NCBI GenBank assembly: GCA_905221605.1
Contig: CAJNDS010000147.1
Location: 411,167 to 475,166, forward strand
Length of the DNA stretch: 64,000 bases
Direction of reading: 5' to 3'
Source of the DNA: Symbiodinium natans
Lineage: Eukaryota > Sar > Dinophyceae > Suessiales > Symbiodiniaceae
The notes beneath the pieces are model-generated. The model saw only the letters and a list, made by a program, of their open reading frames with translations, was not told the origin of the DNA and made no database searches. Position 1 is the first letter of the stretch. Every line of letters starts with the position of its first letter. The position numbers and the translations under genes are program-made. Below are positions 28,100-37,694 of this stretch, one piece after another.

Positions 28100-30415
28100 G
28101 AGCATGGGGTGAATTACCGCTTTGATGGCTCCGGAATTGCAGTAGCATACCTCAAGAACCCAAAACCCAACTTTTTTGTAGGTTCCCCAAGAATCTTGCA
28201 AGGGGTTTTAAAATAAGAAGAGCCACTAAGAAGAACCTGCAACAAGTAGGTTTAAGGTTCTTAAGGTAGGGTATATTGACCCCAATCTTGGGGCTCAACA
28301 TTATGAGCCCTTGGGCTGTTTGGGGTATACAAGGGGTCCCCTTTTTAAGGGCCCATGCCCTAAACCCTAAACCCTACGGTGACGTTTTTTAAATAAGTGG
28401 AGGGCGGCCAACCAGCAACGGCCAGGGGGGTAGTATAAAAGACCAGTTTAAATCCGCATGTTTTCGTGTTTATGCACTAGCCCCCTCCAGCCAAGCCCCC
28501 CTCCAGCCCAGCCAACACCCCACCCCCTCCAAGCCCCCCTCCAGCCAACCGCCCACCCCCTCTCCAGCCAACCCCCACCCCCCTCCCGCCAACACCCTCA
28601 AACCGCCCTCTCTCCAGCCAACCCCCCCCCTCCAGCCAACCCCCTCCCCACCTTCCTCACCCTTCCTCTCCCAGCCAACCCCCCTCCAGCACCCCCCCCT
28701 CCAGCCAACCCCCCCCCTCCAGCCAACCCACCCCTTCCACCAAACCCCCCCTCTAGCACCCCTCCCCCCTCCAGCCAACCCCCTCCCCAACTTCCTCTCC
28801 CCCCTCCAACACCCCCCCCATCCAGCCCCAAAATACCCTCCAGCCAAAGCCCCCCCAGCCAACACCCCCGCTCCAGCAGCACCCCTCCAACCCCAGCCGG
28901 TTTCCACCAGCAGCCAACCAGCCAACACCCCTCCCCCACCCAAAACGCCTGGCCAAGCCCCCCTCCACAGCCAACCGCCCCCATCCAGCCAACACCCCCC
29001 AAAACCCTCCAGCCAAAGCCCTGTCCAGCCAACACCCCCCCCAAACACCCGCCTAGCCAAGCCCCCCTCCACAGCCAACCGCCCTCATCCAGCCAACACC
29101 CCCCCAAAACACCCTTCAGCCAAAGCCCCCTCCAGCCAACACCCCCCCTCCAGCCAGCCAACCTCCACCCAGCACCCCTCCAAACCCCAGTTATTTCCAC
29201 CAGCCAACCCCCTCCAGCCAACCGCCCAGCTCCAAACCCATTGCCCCCAAGAAAAACACCCTTTCAGCCACCCCCCTCCACCAAACCCCCCTTTCCAACC
29301 CTTCCAGCCAACACCCCCCTCCAACTTAAGAATATTCAACACTGAATTAAAAACACTGAATTGCATAAACTTTCCAGAACCCCAAGCCCGAAAACACCAG
29401 AACAGGAAGGGTGGGGTTTGGCTGGAGGGGGGTTGGCTGGAGGGGGGGGTGTTGGCTGGAGGGGTGCTGGAGGGGGGTGGGTTTGGCTGGAGGGGGGGTT
29501 GGGGGGGAGGGGGGTTTGGTCGGGTTTGGCTGGAGGGGGGTTGGCGGTTGTTGGCTGGAGGGGTGCTGGAGGGGGGTTGGCTGGGAGAGGAAGGGTGAGG
29601 AAGGTGGGGAGGGGGTTGGCTGGAGGGGGGGGGTGCTGGAGGGGGGGTGGTGGAGGGGGGGGTTGGGAGGGTGGGGTTGGCTGGAGGGGATGGAGGGGGG
29701 GGTGCTGGAGGGGAGAGGAAGGGTGAGGAAGGTGGGGAGGGGGTTGGCTGGAGGGGGGAGGGGTGCTGGAGGGGGGTTTGGTGGAGGGGTTGGCTGGGTT
29801 GGCTGGAGGGGCTTGGCTCGGCTTTTGGGGGGGGCTGGGGGGGGAGGGGGTGTTGGCTGGAGGCGGTTGGCTGGAGGGGGTTGGTTGGTGGAAACGGGCT
29901 GGGTTGGAGGCGTGCTGGGTGGAGGTTGGCTGGCTGGAGGGGGGGGTGTTGGCTGGAGGGGGCTTTGGCTGGATGGGGGCGGTTGGCTGTGGAGGGGGGC
30001 TTGGCTAGGCGGGTGTTTTGGGGGGGGCTGGGGGGGGGAGGGGTTGGCTGGAGGGGTGGTTAGGGTGTTTGGCTGGGGGCTGGAGAGAGGGCGGTTTGAG
30101 GGTGTTGGCTGGAGGGGGTTTGGGTGAGAGGTTGGTGGGGGGGGGGTGTTGGCTGGAGGGGGGGGTTGTTGGCTGGAGGGGGGCTGGGCGCGGGAAGGCT
30201 TGCTGGAGGGTCTATTTCCGGATGTTTAAAACGCTGGGCGGCCTGACGCCGCGCTCCACGGAGGTAGTATGAAATACCTGTTTGACTGTTTAGATGTCCG
30301 GGTATTTAAAAACAGGCACCGTAAACTTTGGTCCCCAAGGAACATGTGGACGAGGTTGTGTCGGCCTTCCAGGATCTCATGGCCTCGTCGCTTGGAGCAG
30401 CCAGCGGTGGTGATT
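28100..30415 (+). CDS. Three-exon piece of an unknown protein, intron hosting a foldback element
   Basis: Exon 1, 28100-28144 (EHGVNYRFDGSGIAV), exon 2, 28266-28286 (VGYIDPN) and exon 3, 30340-30415 (EHVDEVVSAFQDLMASSLG...) all join in phase 0. The first intron is an introner family F copy with a GC donor and AAG|G acceptor. The second begins with a family A left end (CTTGGGGCTC at 28287) and ends TCCCCAAG|G at 30339, the family A right end; between them sit telomere units and the 1.95-kb foldback element. Family not recognised. Confidence 0.5.
28145..28265. mobile_element. Introner family F copy, exact intron
   Basis: CCTCAAGAACCCAAAACCC left and GGTTTAAGGTTCTTAAGG right. Removal joins two exons in phase 0. 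Confidence 0.65.
28376..30322. mobile_element. Foldback transposon with inverted minisatellite arms
   Basis: Ends are inverted repeats: left CGGTGACGTTTTTTAAATA, right (reverse complement) CGGTGCCTGTTTTTAAATA. A TA flanks each side, so the target duplication may be TA. The left arm, 28478-29325, is a C-rich minisatellite of CCAGCCAACCCCCCT-like units; the right arm, 29402-30200, is the same in inverse orientation (GGCTGGAGGGGGGTT). A short AT-rich spacer separates them (29330-29400). Long ORFs on both strands (Pro-rich or Gly-rich) are repeat artefacts. No transposase. Confidence 0.8.
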
Positions 30416-30559
30416 TGGGTGTTTAGGGTTTAGGGTTGGGGGTTTAGGGTTTAGGGTTTGCGGGGGAATAATTTGAACTGTTGTGGTTTAGGTGTCGGGG
30501 TTCGGGGGGTCTATGGGGGGGATGGGGGGGGGGGGGGGGGGGGGTACAGGGTTCACAGT

Positions 30560-30838
30560 TGGGGGATTTTTCGGGCTTGTTCCGGATTGAGTGTGGAGCT
30601 CAGGGCATTGACATTGAGGTTTCAGGAGGTGTCCGGTTTAAAGACGTCAGGGCGTGTGAGATTCGGGTTTGTGATGTGCGCGCACAGTACTTTGGCAAAC
30701 CTGGGAGCAGACCAACGACATCGCAGCAAGCGCAGGGCACACATCTGCGTGCGGAACCTTCAATCTCGTCAGTGCATAGTTGGTGGTTGCGACGAGTTCA
30801 TTGAAGAGGCAACCCTAAACCCTAAACCCTAAGAGGCA
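30560..30838 (+). CDS. Possible exon with embedded telomere-like insertion
   Basis: One frame reads ANLGADQRHRSKRRAHICVR and on to GGCDEFIEEA before CCCTAAA repeats. AAGAGGCA at 30804-30811 and 30831-30838 flanks the 19-bp telomere-like insert. Restoring the site gives EFIEEAR and a stop. The family is unknown, and the poly-G run at 30523-30543 upstream makes the exon start uncertain. Confidence 0.35.
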
Positions 30839-30939
30839 CGCTAAGAAGAGCATTCGGCCACGGCCTCGGCGTCCTCGGTGCTTTGATGAGGAACACAACA
30901 GGTGCGATGTCGCATACAAGCATGATGGTTGCTCCTGAT

Positions 30940-31053
30940 CTACTGTTTGCCGAAGAACCCCCCCCCCAGAAAATTAAATGTATCATTCCTTATACGGGCA
31001 ATACAGGGATAATTGTTTCATTTCTGTTTGGGGGGTTCTTAAGCAGATAGTAG
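30940..31053. mobile_element. Introner family G copy
   Basis: CTACTGTTTGCCGAAGAACC left and GGGTTCTTAAGCAGATAGTAG-type right end, with the CCTTATACGGGCAATACAGGG core. Confidence 0.75.
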
Positions 31054-31209
31054 TGATAGAATTCTGTTTGGGGGTCAGGTAGGGCTACTTGAGATACGCC
31101 ACACGTTTTCGAAACTAGCATGTTTGCCTGGGCTGTTAGTTAATGCAAGGGTGTGGGTGGGTGTTGTGTAAAACCCCAACACCCTAAACCCCAAACCCGA
31201 AGCCCTACG

Positions 31210-31275
31210 TACCCAAAGGCTCCCACGTAGCCCCTATAGCTAACCCAGAAAGGAACAACATTGGAGCCTTCAGGT
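31210..31275. mobile_element. Introner family E copy, shortened
   Basis: ACCCAAAGGCTCCCACGTAG left and AACAACATTGGAGCCTTCAG right; the central part is reduced. Confidence 0.6.
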
Positions 31276-31407
31276 GAACCCTAAGGCTTGTACCCTAATC
31301 CCTAAGCCCTAAAACCCAAACCCCAAACCCTAAACCCCAAACCCTAAACCCTAAACCCCAAGCCCCAAACCCAAAAGCCTAAACAAGCCCAACAGCTCAT
31401 TCTCAGG

Positions 31408-31680
31408 AAGTTCCCAGCGCTTCCGGAGCCACGGACAGAGGGCGACGCGAAGGGGAAACTCAAAGTCCGAGGGGGTGGGAGGGCTTAGGGTTGAGGGTTT
31501 AGAATAGGACTAACAGGGTTTAGGGAAAGGTGTCGAGCCCAGTAGCAAAAGAAGTACAGGGTTTCAGATGCAAGAAGGGTGTTGGATTAGACAGGGAGGA
31601 ACATGAAGCTCAACACCCATTCCACTATGATGTGCGCGCCGTCATTGCCAGAGCGTTTTCTCTAAGGTATGGGCAACCCC
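31408..31680 (+). CDS. Exon-like segments, unknown
   Basis: After TTCTCAG, 31408-31473 reads KFPALPEPRTEGDAKGKLKV. After a short telomere-like patch, 31600-31668 is also open (for example MKLNTHSTMMCAPSLPERFL or an alternative frame) up to CTAAG|GTATGG. No family recognised. Confidence 0.3.
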
Positions 31681-31730
31681 CCTAAACCCTAAGCGTTCGC
31701 CGTAACAAGGGAGTCTGAGCTTGCATTTTG

Positions 31731-31821
31731 CCCAAAGGCTCCTGTGTAGTACCGTTTTGGGTGGTATACGAGAGCCCCCCTACATCGAACCCAACAAGGA
31801 ACTACATTTGGACCCTTCAGG
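31731..31821. mobile_element. Introner family E copy
   Basis: CCCAAAGGCTCCTGTGTAGTA left and GAACTACATTTGGACCCTTC right, inverted termini of family E. Confidence 0.65.
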
Positions 31822-32099
31822 TAGGGTTGAATCCGAGGTTGGGAGGTCGTAAAAACCCTAAACCCTAAACCCTAAACCCTAAACCCTAAACCCTAAACCC
31901 CAAAGCGATTTCGGGTTTGAGGGTTCCGGACTTTGGGGCGGAGTTCCTGGGCAGTTCGGGTGCCCTAAACCCTAAACCCTAAACCCTAAACCCAAAATCC
32001 TAAACCCTAAACCCTAAACCCCACCAGACCCCCCACAAACATTTTTTGCTTGTGAGTTGACCCTGAGCCGCAATTTAAACCGCACTTTTTTTTGTGGGG

Positions 32100-32380
32100 G
32101 ATGTTTATCGGGATGCGGACGTAGAGATCGTAGACTTCCCAAAGGTCTTCCTTAAGAACCCAAAACCTACTTGAATGCCAGGCTACCTAAGAAACCATAA
32201 GGAACAAAAACAATAAACAAAAGCAAACAAAAAGAAAGCAGGTTTTGAGTTCTTAAGGTAGCTGCCCTTCTTATAAAGTTGAACTCCCAACCAGGGTCCT
32301 CCCCAGAAAATCAGAAGTTCAACACATCGAAGCAGCTGCCTTCAAGAAGTGGTGACTTTAAGGGCTTTCGAGGGAGGCAC
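32100..32380 (+). CDS. Two exons joined across a family F introner, unknown protein
   Basis: Exon 32100-32144 reads DVYRDADVEIVDFPK. Exon 32258-32380 reads VAALLIKLNSQPGSSPENQ then KFNTSKQLPSRSGDFKGFRG. They join in phase 0 with a GT donor (GTCTTCC) and AAG|GTA acceptor, the duplicated target being GTC/GTA. A telomere-like array follows at 32382-32419. Protein family unknown. Confidence 0.5.
32145..32257. mobile_element. Introner family F copy, exact intron
   Basis: CCTTAAGAACCCAAAACCTAC left and AGGTTTTGAGTTCTTAAGG right; the interior is A-rich (AAACAATAAACAAAAGC). Confidence 0.75.
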
Positions 32381-32954
32381 CCTAAACCCTAAACCCTAAA
32401 CCCTAAACCCTAAACCCTACTGAACAAGGGGCTTCACGGGCTTGACATGGGGGTTTACGAAAACAAGGGACCCAGGGACCCTAATACAAACTCACGCCCC
32501 CCCCCCCCCCCCCCCCCAAATAGTAGGTTAGGATAGGATTCCCATAGAATACGGACCCCTAGCTGGAGGTCCAACTTACTTTGTGATTTTTTCTTTAGGG
32601 TTTAGGGTTTAGGGTCGAGGGTTTAGGGTTTAGTTAGGGTTGAGGGGAAACCCCAAACAAAATAATGAAGAAATAATCCCTGTATTGCCCTTATAAGGAA
32701 TTACTCTTTTAACATGTATAAGGTAGTTCATTCTGACAGTTTCAACTTTTGTTTCCTTGGGTTATGGGCCAGTAAGGCTAGGAGCCGTAATTCCTTTTTT
32801 TTAGGGTTTGGGTTCCCTTTGAGCGCCTTGAAACCCAAAAAGGGCCGCCTTTCATTCCGAGATTACTCTTGGGCCTAGCAAAACCTAAACCCCAACCCTA
32901 AACCCTATAACCCTAAACCCTAGCCCTAAACCCTATAAACCCTAAACCCTAAGC

Positions 32955-33165
32955 CAGTATCCCTTTGAGGTTCTGGACGGTTCTGAGGCACACAAGGAAC
33001 CTGCCTCGCTTCAGGCTTTGCTGTGCTCCAGACATGGAATCTTAGGGTAGTTTCATGGGCGTTGGATATCAAGGGATAGAAACCCCTAAAGTTGTAACCC
33101 TAAACCCTAAACCCTAAACCCTAAACCCTAAACCCTAAACCCTAAACCCTAAACCCTGTGCTCCT
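32955..33165. repeat. Exon-like piece and telomere-like array
   Basis: 32961-33048 reads YPFEVLDGSEAHKEPASLQ in one frame, suggesting an exon. (CCCTAAA)9 occupies 33096-33157. Confidence 0.45.
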
Positions 33166-33540
33166 AACATGGCCCTTATATTATCCCTTCGGGATCCCTA
33201 CAAAAGGGTCCCCAAGAACCCAAGGGTACAACCTTAAGGGTCCAAGGTAGAACCCCTAAGATACTATGGTCCCTTACCTCCTTGAAAGGGTTCTGATGTA
33301 TGGGCCCTTGGGTTCTATAGGGTTTACAAGGGGTCTGTAAGGGGTCCCCTTTTAAAGGCCATATTAAGGGACCATGTAACTATTATAAACCCTAAACCCT
33401 GAACTCCATATTCAGGGACCATGTAGCGACCCTTAGTTTGAACCCATGGCGATGGCGATGGCGGCGGAGCATCATGTGACCACGCTGCCGCGCAGATGTT
33501 CACAGGCATCTCATGCAAATCGCTAATTTTACAGTAGCTG

Positions 33541-33586
33541 GTAGATGTCTATACACACGCAAACATATATATATATATGTAAATAA

Positions 33587-33625
<39 letters not shown>

Positions 33626-33660
33626 TAAATAAATATAAAAATAAACATAAATACAGATGT
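33541..33660. repeat. (TA)n and related microsatellite
   Basis: ATATATAT and GTATATATGTATG runs. The ORFs across it on the minus strand are low complexity. Confidence 0.9.
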
Positions 33661-33810
33661 GCAAACATATTTTTGCAAGTTCTGTCATAAGAAACCATGG
33701 TATGATAGTATGATAAGCCGTGGTTTGCGGAGGTCAGCTTCCATCCGGTTGAGTGGCTGAGCACAAGACACCTAGCCTGATGCCAGCATACCCTTGCTGC
33801 GCGAGACCGG

Positions 33811-33867
33811 CCCTAAACCCTAAACCCTAAACCCTAAACCCTAAACCCTAAACCCTAAACCCTAAAT
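33811..33867. repeat. Telomere-like array upstream of the TIR-like gene
   Basis: (CCCTAAA)8 ends four bases before the spliced-leader-like sequence. Confidence 0.95.
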
Positions 33868-33870
33868 CCA

Positions 33871-33896
33871 TCCATGAGCCATTTTGGCTTGTCATA
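33871..33896 (+). other. Spliced-leader-like relic with acceptor AG
   Basis: TCCATGAGCCATTTTGGCT matches the conserved dinoflagellate spliced leader (TCCGTAGCCATTTTGGCT, then CAAG) over AGCCATTTTGGCT (33877-33889). The following TGTCATAG offers a trans-splice acceptor 26 bases before the ATG. Relic leaders of this kind mark genes re-inserted from processed mRNA. Confidence 0.6.
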
Positions 33897-33922
33897 GCAC
33901 GAAGCTGCCGGCCATCATAGCC

Positions 33923-35095
33923 ATGGTGATTCTAGTGCCGGAAATGGTGAGCAGAATGGCTGCAGAGCATGCGAAGTTCCTTGGGGACGACATGAACCCC
34001 AAAAGGGTTTTGATGGTCCCCTAAAAGGATGTAGGGTTTAGGGTTTCGGTAGATACCTTAATAGGAATTATAGTAGTATAGGGTATACGGCACCCAATTT
34101 TTGAGGTTCATTCGGTCCCCAAGGTTTCAAGACGAAGAGTACGCGAGTGTGCCGGAAGAGGCCAGCAAGGGCGAAGATGAAGGACCACCTCCTCGGGCCC
34201 TAAACCCTAAACCCTAAACCCTAAACCCTAAACCCTAAACCCTAAACCCTAAACCCTAAACCCTAAACCCTAAACCCTAAACCCTAAACCCTGCAGTGCG
34301 GGTGGCGAAACACTAAGCCCTAAACCCTAAACCCATGAAGGACCACCTCCTCGGGATCATGTCTTGCTCTCCGGTCGCTTCACCACTGTGCCTTGGCGGG
34401 TTTAGGGTTTAGGGTTTAGGGTTTAGGGTTTAGGGTTTAGGGTTTAGGGTTAGCGTGCTTTCTGTAGGTCATTTCTGTCCAGAAACAAGCTGAGATGTGC
34501 ATGTCTACTTGTAACTCGCATTCCTGGAAGGACAATCCCAAGATCAAGAACTACATGGCAAAGGTTCAGCGTGAGCTCAATGCGCTCGGAATCGCCACCT
34601 TCATGGTGAACACAAAACGGGACTTTGGCGCGGAGACGATGCGTGGGCTCCTTGGGGACCAAATGAACTCTAAAATTTGGGTCAGATACCTATACTACTA
34701 TAATTCCTATTAAGGTATACGAACCATAAACCCTTTTGTTAGGGTTCATTTCGTCCCCAAGGCTGGGAGGGGCGAGATGCATGGTGGCATTTTGTAACTC
34801 GAGCTATGGCGAGAAGACGAGTGACACCTACGAGACGTACTGTGAGCTGAAGCACGCGTACGAAAATCATGAGATCGACCTCATTCCGGTGCAGTTGTGC
34901 ACGAAGTGGCCACCTCAACCCCCTGGCCAGGCAGGAAAAGACTTGTGCACCTTCGTGCTAGGGAAGAGCAAGGTGAAGATTAAGGGCCTGGAGAGCGACG
35001 ACACTTACAAGGCCGCCCACAAGTTGGCTGCAGACATCCGTGACCACATCAAAGGCTTGGGCGTTTCTCGGTCCTTTTCGGCTTTCGATCTGTAG
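33923..35095 (+). CDS. TIR-like domain protein, five exons, complete (227 aa)
   Basis: Exons 33923-33975, 34124-34182, 34341-34399, 34468-34646 and 34762-35095 sum to 684 bases, exactly 228 codons including TAG. Donors are GT, GA, GT and GC; all acceptors are AG|G. The N-terminal third is a linker (AEHAKFQDEEYASVPEEAS). The C-terminal part resembles TIR folds: CNSHSWKDNPKIKNYMAKVQ, LNALGIATFM, ARCMVAFCNSSYGEKTSD, YETYCELKHAYEN and IDLIPVQL. TIR domains mediate self-association and some cleave NAD+; I cannot confirm the catalytic Glu. Introns 1 and 4 are family A introners; introns 2 and 3 are telomere-like arrays. A spliced-leader relic lies upstream. The exon structure is strong; the TIR assignment is from memory of the family and less sure. 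Confidence 0.75.
33976..34123. mobile_element. Introner family A copy = intron 1 of the TIR-like gene
   Basis: GTT on each side, termini CCTTGGGGACGACATGAAC and GGTTCATTCGGTCCCCAAG. Intron GTT...AAG; removal gives AK|FQ in frame. Confidence 0.88.
34183..34340. repeat. Telomere-like array = intron 2 of the TIR-like gene
   Basis: (CCCTAAA)13 plus a short non-repeat remnant (GCAGTGCGGGTGGCGAAAC) lies between two perfect 21-bp direct repeats, 34177-34197 and 34335-34355 (ATGAAGGACCACC...). A GA...AG intron placed inside the repeats restores the frame. Confidence 0.85.
34400..34467. repeat. Telomere-like array = intron 3 of the TIR-like gene
   Basis: (TTTAGGG)7 beginning GTTTAGG directly after the exon; acceptor TCTGTAG|GTC. 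Confidence 0.8.
34647..34761. mobile_element. Introner family A copy = intron 4 of the TIR-like gene
   Basis: GCT duplicated; termini CCTTGGGGACCAAATGAAC and GTTCATTTCGTCCCCAAG. Intron GC...AG; removal gives MRG|LGG in frame. Confidence 0.9.
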
Positions 35096-36150
35096 GTTTA
35101 GCGAGCGTTCTTTGAGAGGCAAGAGGTACCATGATTTGTAGTCCAGGAAAAGCTGAAGTAAGGTTTTGGATCAAGTGGGCCGTGAACCCCCGCTGGCTGC
35201 CGTGCAGGAAAACGAGTGAGGGCCAATATCCTGTTGGCTCACTTTTGTGGTCTTGACTAACATAGTTGGACATTTTTGTCAGTTTCTTCCCACATACAGT
35301 CGCTCAATTGCTGAATGCCACCAGTTCCGGCAATATACAGTAGCATTTTTTGGCTGGACCTGGCCTGGCAGAGCCATCGAGATTGTTGAACAATGTCGAT
35401 TCTAAAGTCGCCCACGCGTGCTAGCCACACGGGCTTGCCATGGCGCGCATGTCGAAGATGTGCTTTGCCACCCCCCCCCCCCCCCCCCCCCCCCCGCCAC
35501 CCCACCTTGAGCAGGCAATGAGCCGCTTCAGGAGAAAGCACGAAAAAGGGTTTAGGGTTTGGGGTTTAGGGTTTAGGGTTTAGGGTTTCGGTTTAGGGTT
35601 TAGGGTTTAGGGTTTAGGGTTTAGGGTTTAGGGCACATGTTCCACAGATTGGGCTGCAGTCCTCAACTGGTAGGTCAGGTGCCGCAAAACCCCTGAGACC
35701 CTGAACCCTACGGCCCTATGTCATGTGGTCATTTCTCTAAAATCTGGGTCCCTTTTGGGGTCCTATTCTAAGACGGCCCCTCTTATTCAGCGTACCCAAA
35801 AAAGGGACCCTGGGTTGAGGGTTTTGGGTTTACGGTGTCGGGTTTAGGTTTGAGGGCTGGGGCTTGTCTGGCAGCACTGACAGGAGTCCGGATGCACAAA
35901 GGGCTGAGGGGATGCGTGGCTCTTGCCCCAGGAACCGGATCTGAGGAGGTATTTTGGAGGCTTGAAGAGTCCTGGGTTTCAAGAGTTCGGGACAGTTTTG
36001 GACGTGGTTTTCCCTGTGCCCCCAGTTTCATCGACTTCAATGTACAGCGTTGATTCTTGGGCCCTTTGGGGCCACCGGGCCGGGTTTAGGGAACGAGTCC
36101 TAAAACTCTGAGGCCCAGAACCGCCCCTCTGCCTGTTTCCCGAAAGCAAG
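35096..36150. other. 3' flank of the TIR-like gene, homopolymer and array
   Basis: C27 run at 35469-35495 and (TTTAGGG)n at 35550-35633. 35835-36053 is open but low confidence. I see no certain gene. Confidence 0.5.
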
Positions 36151-36201
36151 GTGGCCACGTCGCGGCCAGGTACCTTCAAGTTCGACAGGAGGAACAACTG
36201 A
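36151..36201 (+). CDS. C-terminal exon, unknown protein
   Basis: After GCAAG|G the frame reads VATSRPGTFKFDRRNN and TGA. Upstream exons not identified. Confidence 0.4.
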   Translation: MATSRPGTFKFDRRNN

Positions 36202-36239
36202 GAGGCTTCACCAAAGTAGTCCCTAGATCAATAGAGCAA

Positions 36240-36333
36240 GCCCTAAACCCCAAACCCTAAACCCCAAGCCCCAAACCCTAAACCCTAAACCCCAAACCCT
36301 AAACCTTAAGCCCTAAACCCTAAACCCTAAACC
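36240..36333. repeat. Telomere-like array, mixed CCCTAAA/CCCCAAA
   Basis: Units alternate CCCTAAA, CCCCAAA and CCCCAAG. The following 36345-36430 has coding-like character (KARSKGGPILLESRDKQS). Confidence 0.85.
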
Positions 36334-36450
36334 CTTGGGGCAAGGCCCGCAGCAAGGGAGGTCCCATCTTGCTTGAGAGTAGAGACAAGCAGTCGAGAGG
36401 GCCAACTTGTGATACTCCACACGGGGCGAAACTAGTCACACACCCTGTAC

Positions 36451-36545
36451 TACCCAAAGACTCCAATGTAGTTCCTTTTTGAGTTAGTTATAGGGGGTTC
36501 TAGTATACTACCCCAAAAAGGTACTACATAGGAGCCTTTGGGTAC
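36451..36545. mobile_element. Introner family E copy (best preserved)
   Basis: TACCCAAAGACTCCAATGTAG left and CTACATAGGAGCCTTTGGGTA right, about 95 bp. Confidence 0.8.
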
Positions 36546-36749
36546 TACTGGGTTTTGGAGTACTATACTTTAATACTTTTTTGGGTTCTGGGTTCCTATT
36601 ATGAACAAGTATATGCTTTTTTTTCAGGGTCTACTCCAAAGTAGGGGCTATAGTTCCTATTAAGGCGGCTATATGTTGAGGCATATACAGGGGCTTATAT
36701 AGCGGAATATGAATAAGGGTCTTTCTTGGGGTTGTTTAATACCTCGGTA

Positions 36750-36835
36750 GGCATTTTGGGACTTTTTTGATATGGCCCCTTATCGGGTTTAAGAGGATCA
36801 TATTCCGGAAAATTTTTCAGATGGTTTTAAGGGCC
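36750..36835. mobile_element. Introner family C copy, left end eroded
   Basis: GGGTTTAAGAGGATCATATTC and TTTTAAGGGCCATCGTAG match family C; the GTAGGCCCTTGGG left end is degraded. Confidence 0.6.
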
Positions 36836-36924
36836 ATCGTAGCAGTCTGTTTGCCTGGACTGTTAGTTAATATGAGTGCGTGCGAGCAAGCGTGGGAGTG
36901 GGCGAGTAAGCGAGTGAGTGAGTG

Positions 36925-36999
36925 TACCCTAAACCCTAAACCCTAAACCCTAAACCCTAAACCCTAAACCCTAAACCCTAAACCCTAAACCCTAAACCC
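36925..36999. repeat. Telomere-like array (CCCTAAA)10
   Basis: Perfect heptamers after a GAGTGAGTGAGTG patch. Confidence 0.95.
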
Positions 37000-37641
37000 A
37001 AATGCCGGGACGAAATGTGCTGAGGGCAGACATCCGGCCCATGAAGCCTTAACTGCCAGGTCCTTAAAATGAACCTCTTAAAGCCCAAATGCCTCCCTCA
37101 AGCAAACCTCGCCAAGGGCCTGATAGCAAGAATGTTTTGGGGTGAGGAAATATATTTGGGGTTCTGGGTTTTGTAAGGGTTTAGAGGCCTGACGAACAAG
37201 TGATGTAGGGGTTTCGGTCCAGGAATCGGCCTCGCCTTGCCGTCAATGTGTGGGCATGAGCCATGGCCACTAAGGGCAGCAGTCGAGTCCCTTGTGAAAA
37301 ACAGGGGGTCAGTTTGCGGGCCGAGCGAGGGGTTTGGGGACTTTTCTTCAGAAAAAGGTTTGGGTTTGGGTTTAGGGATGTTTAGGCCGACGGGTCAATT
37401 ACCGTCGTGCGTTTTGCACACTTTTGACTGCGGTTGGTTGGGGGTTTGGGGGGGTGGTGGAGGGGTGGGGGGGGGTTTGGTTGCGCCTTGGTTGTCGCAG
37501 CTTCCAACCATTCCTAACTGGCCACTCGAACACTTCGACCGCCGTACTGCCTATTAACCCCGTTCCTTCTGTTCCTGAACCTGGAGCCTTCGCCACTTTG
37601 GGTTTGGGGGGGAAGTGGGGGGGTGGGGGAAGTGGGGGGGT

Positions 37642-37694
<53 letters not shown>

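Noticed and set aside
28458-29345. 295-codon Pro-rich ORF and its Gly/Trp-rich antisense partners
   Set aside because: Entirely minisatellite in the foldback arm; several frames and both strands are open because the repeat lacks stop codons.
29361-30272. Gly-rich ORFs up to 238 codons
   Set aside because: Same minisatellite in inverted orientation; no non-repeat sequence or domain.
34495-34713. ATG at 34495 as the start of the TIR-like protein
   Set aside because: The frame continues upstream through three more exons to an ATG 33 bases after a spliced-leader relic, with total length divisible by three.
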